Source: a bacterium
Lineage (GTDB): Bacteria > SM23-31
Length of the DNA: 37,278 bases
Direction: 5' to 3'
NCBI GenBank assembly: GCA_028278455.1
Contig: JANQEH010000247.1
Location: 1-37,278 of the forward strand
The position numbers were made by a program, and so were the translations under genes. This document shows positions 9,015-17,514 of the stretch, piece by piece; position 1 is the stretch's first letter; the number at the start of each line of letters is the position of its first letter. Below the pieces are notes generated by a model. It was given only the letters and a program-made list of their open reading frames with translations, was not told the DNA's origin and searched no databases.

Positions 9015-10151
9015 TTAAAACATCGGTGTCGGTATATCTCCCCAGAGTACATGATCCGGGGCATTCCTGACTCTAAGTATTCTTCCTGTCCTGGTGTCTA
9101 ACTCAACCACTGCAATAGGCGTTAGGCCGAATGCTTCTTTCAATATATCTATTCCATGGACTTTTTTCGGATCATGCAGCCTGGCTTTGGCAAACATAAT
9201 TTTAAACTTCTTCGGATCGTTAATCTCCGGTTCATAATGTCCCCTGATGCTGATCTCCTTTGGATCGACAGGAAGGTCAGGGATCACCCAATCCAACGGA
9301 ATAATATAGCTTATCAACCTGTCATTCTCATCAATCTTCGATCTTGTGAGCAAGTTTTTTAATTCTCCGCTGCTTGCTGCCAGATCATATACACTTTTAA
9401 TATGATCTCTTTCTAAATTTAATACAGAGACTGCAGTAAAATTTTCTCCATAATGAATTGAAATTGAGCCGATCGAATAATTCCTTAATCCTATACCTGT
9501 TGTCACGGCAGTTATTAATAAGAAAACACAGATCATTATAACTGCAAGTGAGCGTTTCAGCCTTTCTTCGGGTAGAATGATTTTTCCTGCAATAACCGGA
9601 AGTTTTACCGGAAAGAACATCGAAGTTCTTTCCATAAATACGGCATAACTTTCACCATATTTTTCAAGACACTCTTTTTCCTCCTTCCTGGCGAGAAAGA
9701 AGTAAACTATCAGCATTAATACATACATAACGAGAACAATGAACCTTGGCCAGAATAGAACCATCCCGAGTCCCGTAATTGCCAGGGCCGTATATTGAGG
9801 ATGCCGGATGATCCTGTAGAGTCCTCCGCTGACTGTACCTTTCCTGGTGAATTTAGCATAATATATCTGCCCGGCTCCTATCAGGAAGAACAGTAGACCG
9901 CCAATAAAGAGCAGACTGCCTATCGGAGCCATAGAATTCAACAATGTTGACGAAGATTCTGAATAATGGGGCAGGAAGAATTGTGTCAGCCATGCCGTAT
10001 ACTGGGACCCGTTTAGAAAATTCAGGCTGGGACCGTAGGATGAATAATAGTAAAGCGCAAACGGGCTGATCATATAAAGGATCTCGAATACGATCAGCAG
10101 ATAAAACAGCCATGCTACCGGGAATACCTTCTTTAATTTGGATGATTTCAT
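9015..10151 (-). CDS. Membrane methyltransferase of the isoprenylcysteine carboxyl methyltransferase (ICMT/PEMT-like) family with C-terminal extension
   Basis: A 378-aa protein. Several membrane helices lie at about 13-35, 78-100, 125-158 and 195-220. Between them is the family signature GLYRIIRHPQYTALAITGLG followed by ARKEEKECLEKYGESYAVFM, which carries the conserved His-Pro, Glu and Tyr that bind S-adenosylmethionine in ICMT and phospholipid N-methyltransferases. After the last helix come about 155 residues predicted to be soluble, with no domain I recognise; most bacterial family members stop near 200 aa. Substrate unknown. It is the last gene of the minus-strand group starting at 15641, 135 bases after the AraC-type gene. 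CAGGAG stands nine bases before ATG 10151. Confidence 0.85.
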   Translation of the reverse strand: MKSSKLKKVFPVAWLFYLLIVFEILYMISPFALYYYSSYGPSLNFLNGSQYTAWLTQFFLPHYSESSSTLLNSMAPIGSLLFIGGLLFFLIGAGQIYYAKFTRKGTVSGGLYRIIRHPQYTALAITGLGMVLFWPRFIVLVMYVLMLIVYFFLARKEEKECLEKYGESYAVFMERTSMFFPVKLPVIAGKIILPEERLKRSLAVIMICVFLLITAVTTGIGLRNYSIGSISIHYGENFTAVSVLNLERDHIKSVYDLAASSGELKNLLTRSKIDENDRLISYIIPLDWVIPDLPVDPKEISIRGHYEPEINDPKKFKIMFAKARLHDPKKVHGIDILKEAFGLTPIAVVELDTRTGRILRVRNAPDHVLWGDIPTPMF

Positions 10152-10286
10152 TTTACCAAACTCCTGTTTAGTGATTGATTGTTACGGTGTCATTCTTCTT
10201 AAAAGAGACGTATCTGTCATCCAAATGTGTGCCTGACTTATAAATCAGGAATACAACTTTATAAGATTATTAAAAAATAAGAGAGA

Positions 10287-11411
10287 TTATCTGTTATCAC
10301 GATTTTTTCGCGATACAGATTCCCTGTATTGGGAAGGAGTAATTTTTGCATGTTTCTTGAAGGCGGCATTAAATGCGGATATAGAATTAAAGCCGGCATC
10401 CAATCCAATTGATGCAATATTGATCTGGGAGTAAGCGGGATCTGTGATCAGGCTTTTGGCCTCTTTTACACGATAGCTGTTGATCATCTCGAAAAAATTC
10501 TGATCCAGTTTTTCGTTTATTATCTGCGAGAGATGGTGCGCTGAAATTGCTAGCTTTTTCGCCAGACTATTAAGCGTAATATCCGACTCCAGGTAGGGCT
10601 TGTCAGTATCCATAGTGTATATAAGTTTTTTGAGATATTTCTCAGCTGCTTCCCGGGTGAGTGTAGACCTTTCGTATTTCTTTGGATTCTCCTTAACTGA
10701 TTCAGCAGGATCTGAACCGGTAAGTATTACTGGTTGTTTTAATCCCATATATCCGATAATATAGATAAATATTGATACAAGAAGCCAAACATAGTCCCAG
10801 GCATCCTGCTGATCCGTAAAAATTACTATTAACGTTGCAGTTGTCCATGTGAAGAGAATTCCACTTAACAGAACTTTCAGCCAGTTGAGATTGATCTTCT
10901 CAATATAGGAAAAAGACTGTTGAATACATTTAGAATGCCTTTTCAATTTCATTATACATATAAACAGGTATATTATATTGTAGGCTATAATGGTCCATGT
11001 GATAACCGGTTCAGTTTTATCCAAAACGCTAATTTGCATGTCGGTAGAATCACTAATTGTCGATATATAGACCGGTATAAATAGAATGGATGCAAGAGAA
11101 AACGGAATAAAATGGAGATAATCTTTTCTGCTGAATTGAAAATCCAATTCGGTAAGTGAATTTACGTAAACAAGAATCAGTGGACCCATAAGAAAATACA
11201 ATACCTGCACCAATTGTGCATGATAAGGAATATCCGGAAGGTTCTCTGAATGCGCTATTGAATGTACAAGAATACTGACAGTAAAGATCGCGACAATAAT
11301 TGCCAGAATAAGGTTAGGAATCCTATTGTTTTTACCTGTTGTGGTCAGGACAATGGAAAGTATGAATCCCTGTGCTACCCCTGCGAAGAGTAGAGCAGTA
11401 AAAACGTTCAT
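10287..11411 (-). CDS. AraC-family transcriptional regulator with multi-pass membrane N-terminus
   Basis: A 374-aa protein. Residues 1 to about 225 contain about seven hydrophobic helices (for example ALLFAGVAQGFILSIVLTTT, VLYFLMGPLILVYVNSL and WLLVSIFIYIIGYMGL). Residues about 262-370 form an AraC DNA-binding domain with two helix-turn-helix units: LNSLAKKLAISAHHLSQIIN and INIASIGLDAGFNSISAFNA, followed by the typical end FKKHAKITPSQYRES. Such membrane-tethered AraC proteins are common in Bacteroidetes and related groups and are thought to sense through the membrane part. It lies between the propeller protein (71 bases) and the ICMT-like gene (135 bases), so it may control one of them (inference). 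No clear ribosome site precedes ATG 11411. Confidence 0.92.
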   Translation of the reverse strand: MNVFTALLFAGVAQGFILSIVLTTTGKNNRIPNLILAIIVAIFTVSILVHSIAHSENLPDIPYHAQLVQVLYFLMGPLILVYVNSLTELDFQFSRKDYLHFIPFSLASILFIPVYISTISDSTDMQISVLDKTEPVITWTIIAYNIIYLFICIMKLKRHSKCIQQSFSYIEKINLNWLKVLLSGILFTWTTATLIVIFTDQQDAWDYVWLLVSIFIYIIGYMGLKQPVILTGSDPAESVKENPKKYERSTLTREAAEKYLKKLIYTMDTDKPYLESDITLNSLAKKLAISAHHLSQIINEKLDQNFFEMINSYRVKEAKSLITDPAYSQINIASIGLDAGFNSISAFNAAFKKHAKITPSQYRESVSRKNRDNR

Positions 11412-11482
11412 TCAGAGCGCCTGCGTTATTAAGAATTTCCAATCGCTCTGAAAATAAAGAAATTGGTTCAGTTATTCAATAT

Positions 11483-12694
11483 TTATTTTAATTCGCCGCT
11501 TGAAATGATCCTGTACTCGTGGATAACCATTTCGCGATATCTGTCTATGATGAAAAGCCTGTCTCCGAATATCTTCATATCGTCTGCAAAATGATCAATT
11601 GGAAATCTCTTTAGAAGTTCGCCTTCTTCACTAAATACTTCGAGGATAAATGCGTCGGTTTTCAGGTAGTCGTCATCTACTTCCGTCTGAAATTTTGTCG
11701 TCAATCCCTCCCGGTTAACCGAGATGCTGATACTGATATCTTCCTTGCTTTTCAGCTTCCGGTTATAAGTCACAGACCAGATCCTGTTCTCAGAATCTAT
11801 TCCGAGACCCTCCATTACTCTGGACATGGAAAGGATATGATTCTTACTGTCGTATACCGGCCTTTTTACTGCAAAATTCAACGGTCTTTCGATTTTCAGG
11901 ATCAGCCTGCCGGAAGGATCGTATTTCTCAATCCTGTTCAGAGCATGAAAACCTGCAACATAATTTCCGGTCTTATCCTGAGCAAAGAAGATCCTGTTCA
12001 GCATCAGATTTGCCGTTAAAGTCCCATAGTCAGGTATCCTGCCGATATTTCTTACAGATCCTGATCCCGGATCAACGATCTTAAGAAGAGACAGGTCAGC
12101 CTTGTTCTCATTGTCATCCAGGATTGCCTCCTTCATAATCTTAACAGTGGGATCACCCGAATAGGAATTACCCGGAATGAGAAGGTATCCATCTGAATTG
12201 TATTTAAACACATCCGGAATTATTTTTATATGATAGGATCTTTCATATTTTCCCGCAGTATCGTAAAGATCGAACCGATTGGTTCCCATGTCATATACCG
12301 TCAGTTTATTCTCTGGATCGATGTCAATGGCAACCGGATAATGCAGCTGGCCCTTTTTCCTGCCTTTTTTTCCCATCCTCAGCAGGAAGTCTCCATCCGG
12401 TGAAAGCTTCTGTATCCTGAAGTTATCCGTGTCCAGTATATAGATGTTACCCTGCCTGTCTACGGTAATGTCCTTCGGGTGGTGGAATATCAGGTTGTCA
12501 TTATAAGTATCTTCTCCGCCCATCTTACGTACATACTCGAGCTTCAATTCAGGTAAAGTACTGCAATCCGAAAAAGTATCATTTAATACGGTCTTTACGT
12601 TTTGATCATTCTCAGTCTTCCGGGCAATAGCCGGCAGATGGGAGATTACAGATAAAGCGATGATTAGAAGTAATGATACCTTAAAATATTTCAT
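11483..12694 (-). CDS. Secreted 6-bladed beta-propeller (NHL-like) protein
   Basis: A 403-aa protein with a signal peptide (LLLIIALSVISHLPAIA). NHL-type blades are clear in the first half: HHPKDITVDRQGNIYILD, then FRIQKLSPDGDFLLRMGKKG, HYPVAIDIDPENKLTVYDMG and RFDLYDTAGKY. Less regular strands continue to residue 400, including RIEKYDPSGRLILKIERP and DGLGI-like stretches near SMSRVMEGLGIDSENRIWSV. This matches the 6-bladed propeller proteins abundant in Bacteroidetes-like genomes. No enzymatic residues are recognised. ATG 12694 has AAAAGGAA upstream, and that stretch belongs to a 23-base repeat shared with the PadR leader (see the regulatory entries). The gene follows the large permease gene by 55 bases. 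Confidence 0.88.
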   Translation of the reverse strand: MKYFKVSLLLIIALSVISHLPAIARKTENDQNVKTVLNDTFSDCSTLPELKLEYVRKMGGEDTYNDNLIFHHPKDITVDRQGNIYILDTDNFRIQKLSPDGDFLLRMGKKGRKKGQLHYPVAIDIDPENKLTVYDMGTNRFDLYDTAGKYERSYHIKIIPDVFKYNSDGYLLIPGNSYSGDPTVKIMKEAILDDNENKADLSLLKIVDPGSGSVRNIGRIPDYGTLTANLMLNRIFFAQDKTGNYVAGFHALNRIEKYDPSGRLILKIERPLNFAVKRPVYDSKNHILSMSRVMEGLGIDSENRIWSVTYNRKLKSKEDISISISVNREGLTTKFQTEVDDDYLKTDAFILEVFSEEGELLKRFPIDHFADDMKIFGDRLFIIDRYREMVIHEYRIISSGELK

Positions 12695-12695
12695 A

Positions 12696-12718
12696 ATTAT
12701 TCCTTTTGCATAGTAATA
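12696..12718 (-). promoter_or_regulatory. Copy A of a 23-base upstream repeat containing TATGCAAAA
   Basis: On the gene strand this reads TATTACTATGCAAAAG and then GAATAAT, and it covers the ribosome-site region of the propeller gene (positions -2 to -24). It matches 21 of 23 bases of the copy at 15705-15727, upstream of the PadR gene on the same strand, including a 16-base exact run. The shared core TATGCAAAA (12704-12712) makes it a candidate binding site, possibly for PadR (inference). Confidence 0.5.
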
Positions 12719-12749
12719 GGCGCAATTCTTTTTTTATACTGTTTTATTA

Positions 12750-15305
12750 TTATTCATGCCTGATAGAGTTAACCGGATCCGCATTAGCCGCTTTAATTAC
12801 CTGGTAACCGACCGTCAGATATCCCAGTACCAGAACACCAATGCCGGGAATGATAAATGTTAACATCTCCAGGTTTTTATGATATGGCAGAAGTTGGAGG
12901 AACTTACCGGAAATAAGCCATGCAGCCGGCCATGCAAGGATAACGGAAAAAGCAACCCATTTTATAAAATCTCTAGACAGCAGAGAAACTATTGCAGTTA
13001 CAGAAGATCCAAGCACCTTCCTGATCCCTATCTCCTGTTTTTTCTGTTCGGCAGCAAACATTGTCAGGGCAAACAGTCCCATACATGATATGAAAACAGC
13101 CTGAAACGATATGAATTTTGATACTATCAGCCATGCATCTGCTTCACCATTTATCCTGTTTATCTTTTCATCGAGAAATTCATACTCGAATGGAAGCTCA
13201 GGGGCATAGTGATTCCAGATTTTGTCAAGGTGGCTCAAAACGGCAGCTTCAGAACTTCCTGATCTATATTTTATTATTAAATGATCGAGTCTGTCAAATG
13301 GCCCCAGCTTAATAAATAACGGTTCTATCAGGTTATCAATTGTACGGTAATTGAAATCCTCCACAACGCCGATTATTTCACCTGTTTTATCCTTCAAGGA
13401 GAATCTTCTACCAATCGGATTGCGAAATCCAAGCATTCTGATTGCAGCTTGATTCAGGATAAATTTAGTATGGTCATTCGGAGGTATTGAAGAGTGATCC
13501 TGACCTGCTGCTGCTCTAAGACCGAATGTCTCGAAGAATTCCGGTGATGTTACGAAGCCGTAAAAAACTCTCTCATCATCCGGCTTCTTTCCCTCCCAGT
13601 CAACACCGAGATATCCTCCGATGGGGCCATATGGATAGCAGTCGCTTCCCGCTACATTTTCTACAAGCGGAGAACCAAGAATATCAGACCTGATATGAGT
13701 GTATTTTTTTCTCATTTCTTCATCAAGATCAAGTATCACGATATTATCCCTGTTAAATCCCATGTCGGCGGTTTTCATATATGACAGCTGCCGGTGCAGA
13801 ACTATAGTCAGTATTATGAACGTCAGTGTGAAAGTGAATTGGACGACAACGAGTAACTTTCTCAATCTGGATACACCCGGATACACCCGGCTGATCCCTT
13901 TAATAATTCTAACAGGCTGGAATGATGAAATGTAGAAAGCAGGATAACTTCCTGAAAGAATCCCGGTTATAAGAGTAATCGCAATACATCCAAGTATAAT
14001 AGTCTTATCAGGATCTATACTCAGTGCAAGGCTTACGTCACCCATCTTGTTGATTTGCGGAAGAGTTAAATAAACAAGAAGGAATGATACTAAAAGTGAT
14101 AAAAACGCGAAAACTATAGATTCACCCAGACTCTGGATGATCACGTCCTTCTTTTTGGCCCCGATAACCTTTCTTAAGCCAATCTCGAGTGAACGTGATC
14201 CTGACTTTGCCGTGGACAGGTTCATGAAATTTATACAACCGATCAGCAGGACCAGGACCGATAGCGCAGTGAAAATATAAACTATATATATTTCGCCTGA
14301 GCCTTCAAGTCCATATAGGCGAATCTCATTGAAAGGCTGAAGAGTGTAAATGTCTTCATTGTCTGTATAATTCCGTATCCAGTCGGTCAGAATAGGATTC
14401 AATACATCATGAGAGGAGTTTTTACTCAGCAGGATAAAAGTCTCAGTTGAATAATTCTGCCATGAATCTGATAATTGCATAGAGGGGTGGTTACTCATCG
14501 GAAGCAACATACGTAGATCAAAATTCGAACCTTCCGGCACATTCTCGAAAACACCCGTAACGATAAGATCGGATATTCCGCTGATTGTCAGAGTTTTTCC
14601 AAGCGGATCTGAATGTTTGAAATATTTTTTTGCTATTTCTTCATTTATTACAACAGAGGAAGGTGAAGATAATGCTGTTTCCGGATCGCCGGATATGAAC
14701 CGGATTGTGAACATCTCAAAAAATGACGGTTCCGTATAATAAATCCCGTGCTCTTTGAATCTGTAATCTCCGCAGGAAACAGAAGTCTTGCCGGTTGAGA
14801 TCAAACGGACAGTTTTCAGCACATCTTTGTAATCCCTCTTTATAGCATCAGCAAGGATGAGCGGTGTGCCTGTACTCCTCCTTTTTTCTATTCCGGCAGA
14901 ACTTTCCCTGATCACCCTGTAAAGATCATCGGATCTCTCATGGGTTTTATCGCTTACCATATTGTCAACTATAATCAGGGTAATAAGGCAGCAGGACATC
15001 CCAATAGATAATCCGAATACATTTATCAATGAGAACAGCTTATGCTTTTTAATATTTCTTATCGCGATCTTGATGTAGTTTCCGAACATTGCTGCACTCC
15101 AGCAAAAATTGTACGTAATAATAGCTGGGATGGATTCTATTATCCTCCACAGATACCAGGCAGCCGCCCTAAACCTGGAACCGTCATCTTTCATTGATTC
15201 ATAGACTTCATCCAGGTCACCGGCAAATTCGTTTTGATCTTCCTTTTTTAGAAGCCGTTTTAACAGGAGGCCACACAGTTTTTGAAGCTTATCGTATTTC
15301 CTCAT
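12750..15305 (-). CDS. Large MacB/FtsX-type ABC transporter permease with N-terminal prefix domain
   Basis: About 851 aa. Residues 1-75 form a soluble helical prefix (DEVYESMKDDGSRFRAAAWY is typical of permease prefix domains). Then a first MacB-type half follows: helix at NYIKIAIRNIKKHKLFSLIN, periplasmic domain, and FtsX helices around CINFMNLSTAKSGSRSLEIG with GLRKVIGAKKKDV. A second half has GIIGVVEDFN-like and FEYEFLDEKINRI sequence and ends GIRKVLGSS...VIKAANADPVNSIRHE. The duplicated layout matches permeases found beside PadR genes in Bacteroidetes-like and Aminicenantes-like genomes. No ATPase gene is near. ATG 15305 is my choice. A TTG at 15317 directly abutting the PadR stop (TAA 15318-15320) is an alternative giving 855 aa. 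Neither has a clear ribosome site, which points to translational coupling. Confidence 0.93.
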   Translation of the reverse strand: MRKYDKLQKLCGLLLKRLLKKEDQNEFAGDLDEVYESMKDDGSRFRAAAWYLWRIIESIPAIITYNFCWSAAMFGNYIKIAIRNIKKHKLFSLINVFGLSIGMSCCLITLIIVDNMVSDKTHERSDDLYRVIRESSAGIEKRRSTGTPLILADAIKRDYKDVLKTVRLISTGKTSVSCGDYRFKEHGIYYTEPSFFEMFTIRFISGDPETALSSPSSVVINEEIAKKYFKHSDPLGKTLTISGISDLIVTGVFENVPEGSNFDLRMLLPMSNHPSMQLSDSWQNYSTETFILLSKNSSHDVLNPILTDWIRNYTDNEDIYTLQPFNEIRLYGLEGSGEIYIVYIFTALSVLVLLIGCINFMNLSTAKSGSRSLEIGLRKVIGAKKKDVIIQSLGESIVFAFLSLLVSFLLVYLTLPQINKMGDVSLALSIDPDKTIILGCIAITLITGILSGSYPAFYISSFQPVRIIKGISRVYPGVSRLRKLLVVVQFTFTLTFIILTIVLHRQLSYMKTADMGFNRDNIVILDLDEEMRKKYTHIRSDILGSPLVENVAGSDCYPYGPIGGYLGVDWEGKKPDDERVFYGFVTSPEFFETFGLRAAAGQDHSSIPPNDHTKFILNQAAIRMLGFRNPIGRRFSLKDKTGEIIGVVEDFNYRTIDNLIEPLFIKLGPFDRLDHLIIKYRSGSSEAAVLSHLDKIWNHYAPELPFEYEFLDEKINRINGEADAWLIVSKFISFQAVFISCMGLFALTMFAAEQKKQEIGIRKVLGSSVTAIVSLLSRDFIKWVAFSVILAWPAAWLISGKFLQLLPYHKNLEMLTFIIPGIGVLVLGYLTVGYQVIKAANADPVNSIRHE

Positions 15306-15317
15306 ATGGCTGGTCAA

Positions 15318-15641
15318 TTACTTTGTAAATGCTGCATTCTTAACACCATCCCATGTTGAATCGTGTATCTTAAGTATCTCTTCTAGCGCAGATATCCCCC
15401 TTGGGGTGAGCTCGTAGAAGAACTTACTCCTTCCTCCTCTCTCTGATACTGGGCCGCTGTTTATCTTCCGGACAAAGTTCTTTCTGTTCATTTTTTTTAG
15501 TGTTTTATATATGACACCGAACGACCAGTACCTGCCTATATCCTTAAAAACCTGTTCCCGGATAGTAACTCCATAGGCGTGTTTACCGAGTTTCCAGGTT
15601 GCCAGAAGGATAATCTCTTCAGCTCTTGACAGCAGGATCAT
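15318..15641 (-). CDS. PadR-family transcriptional regulator
   Basis: 107 aa. A winged helix-turn-helix fold is indicated by LSRAEEIILLATWKLGKHAY, GVTIREQVFKDIGRYWSFG, VIYKTLKKMNRKNFVRKI and the wing/end GRSKFFYELTPRGISALEEI. The length fits the short PadR subfamily. I set the start at ATG 15641 because AAAGGGAGG lies exactly eight bases upstream and because the paralogue at 37084 begins at the same residue (MKLLSRSEEIILLAVWRL). An in-frame ATG at 15668 has no ribosome site. It directly abuts the large permease gene, the usual arrangement in which PadR represses its own permease operon. The leader upstream carries two TATGCAAAA motifs. Confidence 0.93.
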   Translation of the reverse strand: MILLSRAEEIILLATWKLGKHAYGVTIREQVFKDIGRYWSFGVIYKTLKKMNRKNFVRKINSGPVSERGGRSKFFYELTPRGISALEEILKIHDSTWDGVKNAAFTK

Positions 15642-15649
15642 TTCAGATG

Positions 15650-15658
15650 CCTCCCTTT
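15650..15658 (-). promoter_or_regulatory. Ribosome binding site that fixes the PadR start
   Basis: AAAGGGAGG on the minus strand, eight bases before ATG 15641. This near-ideal site makes the shorter PadR protein (107 aa) the likely product rather than the 116-aa version from ATG 15668. Confidence 0.8.
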
Positions 15659-15659
15659 T

Positions 15660-15676
15660 ATTGTGCATTTTGCATA
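15660..15676 (-). promoter_or_regulatory. Candidate PadR operator in its own leader
   Basis: On the gene strand the sequence TGTATGCAAAATGCACA contains an imperfect inverted repeat centred on TGCA-AAA-TGCA and the core TATGCAAAA (15668-15676). It lies 19-35 bases upstream of the PadR start codon, just above its ribosome site, where bound repressor would block expression. Assignment to PadR is inferred from position and from the recurrence of the core. Confidence 0.4.
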
Positions 15677-15704
15677 CAAATAGCCTGAAAAAAAAAAGAC
15701 TATT

Positions 15705-15727
15705 ATTATCTCTTTTGCATAGTAATA
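15705..15727 (-). promoter_or_regulatory. Copy B of the 23-base upstream repeat containing TATGCAAAA
   Basis: On the gene strand it reads TATTACTATGCAAAAG then AGATAAT and lies 64-86 bases before the PadR start codon. It matches copy A (12696-12718) at 21 of 23 positions. It could be a regulator-binding site or a promoter-associated element. The exact 16-base run makes chance unlikely. Confidence 0.5.
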
Positions 15728-15785
15728 CGCTGCTTTTAATAAATTGTTTCCAGTCCGGACATTTAATACTTGTAAGGCATGAATC

Positions 15786-16538
15786 TCAAAGTCTTTTCCC
15801 GATCTTCAGCGTTAGCGGCCATTTTATTACATGTGCTGAATGTTCTTTTCCCCAGATACCTTTAAGTTCTTCTTCGAAATCAATAATGGGATCGACTCCA
15901 TTATCAGATATGAATTTCAATACCGCAGACCAGCTTCTGAGATATCCGGTCAACTGTTCAAGCGACCATTCTGCTTCCATCTGAAATAATGGAGGGGCAT
16001 ATACCTCAAAAGGAAAAGGAAGCTCCTTATAACCGTCATCGACATGCTTCCTCTCAGGAGGCCAGTAATCTTTCATTGTATCCCAATAAAGCCTGTCAAT
16101 CAAGAGGTCGATCTTATCATTTACTCTCAGAAGATTGTATGTCCAGGCTGCAAATATTCCGTTCTTCTTCAATATTCGGTTCATCTCCGGATAAAACATA
16201 TCCAGGTCGAACCAGTGCAGAGCCTGAGCAGCAATTGCAAGATCAACACATTCACTCTTGAGCATGGTGTTTTCAACGGCAGCTGCAAGATACAGGATAT
16301 TTTTAGAATCCACGGAATTGGTTATCTGGTTTATACTGGCATCTATACCGAAGACCTGTTTGTAATATCTGCTTAACCCAATAGCTGCCTGACCGCTTCC
16401 AGTGGCACAATCCAGCGCAGCAGTCTTTCCCGGAGATGACTCCGAAAGATACTTGAACAGGTTGTCTGGATACCCGGGCCGGAATTTGGCATATATATTG
16501 GAATGCGATGAGAAATGATCTTTGAATTGGCTTTTCAT
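15786..16538 (-). CDS. Class I SAM-dependent methyltransferase
   Basis: A 250-aa soluble protein with a Rossmann methyltransferase fold. Motif I is TAALDCATGSGQAAIGLSRY, motif II the acidic strand end VFGIDAS, and post-motif residues VDLAIAAQALHWFDLDMFYP and RILKKNGIFAAWTYN match the Methyltransf_11 pattern. The AQALHWF motif is typical of proteins related to trans-aconitate methyltransferase-like enzymes, but the substrate cannot be told. It starts 19 bases after the MBL-fold lipoprotein gene on the same strand, so the two are probably co-transcribed. No ribosome site is evident before ATG 16538, consistent with coupling to the upstream gene. Confidence 0.9.
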   Translation of the reverse strand: MKSQFKDHFSSHSNIYAKFRPGYPDNLFKYLSESSPGKTAALDCATGSGQAAIGLSRYYKQVFGIDASINQITNSVDSKNILYLAAAVENTMLKSECVDLAIAAQALHWFDLDMFYPEMNRILKKNGIFAAWTYNLLRVNDKIDLLIDRLYWDTMKDYWPPERKHVDDGYKELPFPFEVYAPPLFQMEAEWSLEQLTGYLRSWSAVLKFISDNGVDPIIDFEEELKGIWGKEHSAHVIKWPLTLKIGKRL

Positions 16539-16557
16539 ATGATGATTTTACGAAGGC

Positions 16558-17349
16558 CTATTTTTCTATATATTTTCCTGCAGAAAGGCTTATAACTTTA
16601 ATATTTTCAGCTAAAAATTCATTACTGTCCAAAACATATGCAGGACCGTCAGCTATTTCTATGTCATAGTTCCTGCCGAGGCTATTCATTGTCTTCAAAT
16701 GATCAAGAAATCTATCACGGTACTCGACAGACCAGTAATGCATTGGAATAATACGGGCAGGTTTTATAAAGTCGATGAATTCCTCTGCGCGTTCAATGAA
16801 TTCAGTTACTCCCTGTATTGTCATCAGCAGCATATCAATCCTGTCAGGCAGTATCTCCCCGAGATACTTTCTGTTTTCTTCGTTCTGAATATTGATTATA
16901 TTTGCCTGCGCATCCCCAAGATGAACAACCGTCATTCCTTCATAGCTGAAAATATATGTCGAATTCTCCTTATTATCAAATGTCGCTTCAGATGTTCGAA
17001 CAGCTTTGATTGCAAATCCATCAAGCTCCAGTCCCTTACCGTCAGTAAGAATGTATTTAACTCCTTCTAATACTTGTTCTGTAAAATGGTCGGAATGTGA
17101 TGTATGAGAATATGTCTCGATATCGGGGATGAAGCTGCCAAAATCGTAGATCGGACTGTCAAGACCGTAAGAATTTGATTTGCCATAGTCAGTTAAGACT
17201 GAGTGATCGTTTCCGAACTTCAGTATAAATGATGCATGTCCAAGGTAGTGAAAGGAGATCCTTCCCTCATCCGCATTACCTGCGCACCCGGTAATAAGAA
17301 TAATTACGGTGAGCAAAGAAATCATAAAAATCTTACTGCGGCTTCTCAT
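16558..17349 (-). CDS. MBL-fold metallo-hydrolase lipoprotein
   Basis: A 263-aa protein with a lipoprotein signal peptide (SLLTVIILITGC, lipobox ITGC with Cys22). The mature part follows a UlaG-like metallo-beta-lactamase layout: ISFHYLGHASFILKFG, VLTDYGKSN, a His-rich metal motif, VVHLGDAQ, and a final MHYWSVEYRD His. The metal motif is unusual: HTSHSDH instead of H-x-H-x-D-H, so one residue is inserted between the first and second His. The other expected ligands (Asp and His of SDH, Asp of LGD, late His) are present. Substrate unknown. AGGAG stands seven bases before ATG 17349. The gene heads a two-gene unit with the methyltransferase. Confidence 0.88.
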   Translation of the reverse strand: MRSRSKIFMISLLTVIILITGCAGNADEGRISFHYLGHASFILKFGNDHSVLTDYGKSNSYGLDSPIYDFGSFIPDIETYSHTSHSDHFTEQVLEGVKYILTDGKGLELDGFAIKAVRTSEATFDNKENSTYIFSYEGMTVVHLGDAQANIINIQNEENRKYLGEILPDRIDMLLMTIQGVTEFIERAEEFIDFIKPARIIPMHYWSVEYRDRFLDHLKTMNSLGRNYDIEIADGPAYVLDSNEFLAENIKVISLSAGKYIEK

Positions 17350-17514
17350 GATTATTCTCCTATGCTGTAAATTTCTATATGTTTTACAGTTTAAAGAAAA
17401 TAAAATTCCTTTAAGATAAATAATTTCTATCTATATTGCATATTAATAATTTATATTGTTACATTTCGATAATTAATGTATGCTGATAACAAGCAATATT
17501 CAGGGAACCTGAAC

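Noticed and set aside
10229..10247. CCTGA-N8-TCAGG palindrome between the AraC and ICMT-like genes
   Set aside because: The stem is only five bases and no T-run follows on either strand, so it is too weak to call an operator or terminator.
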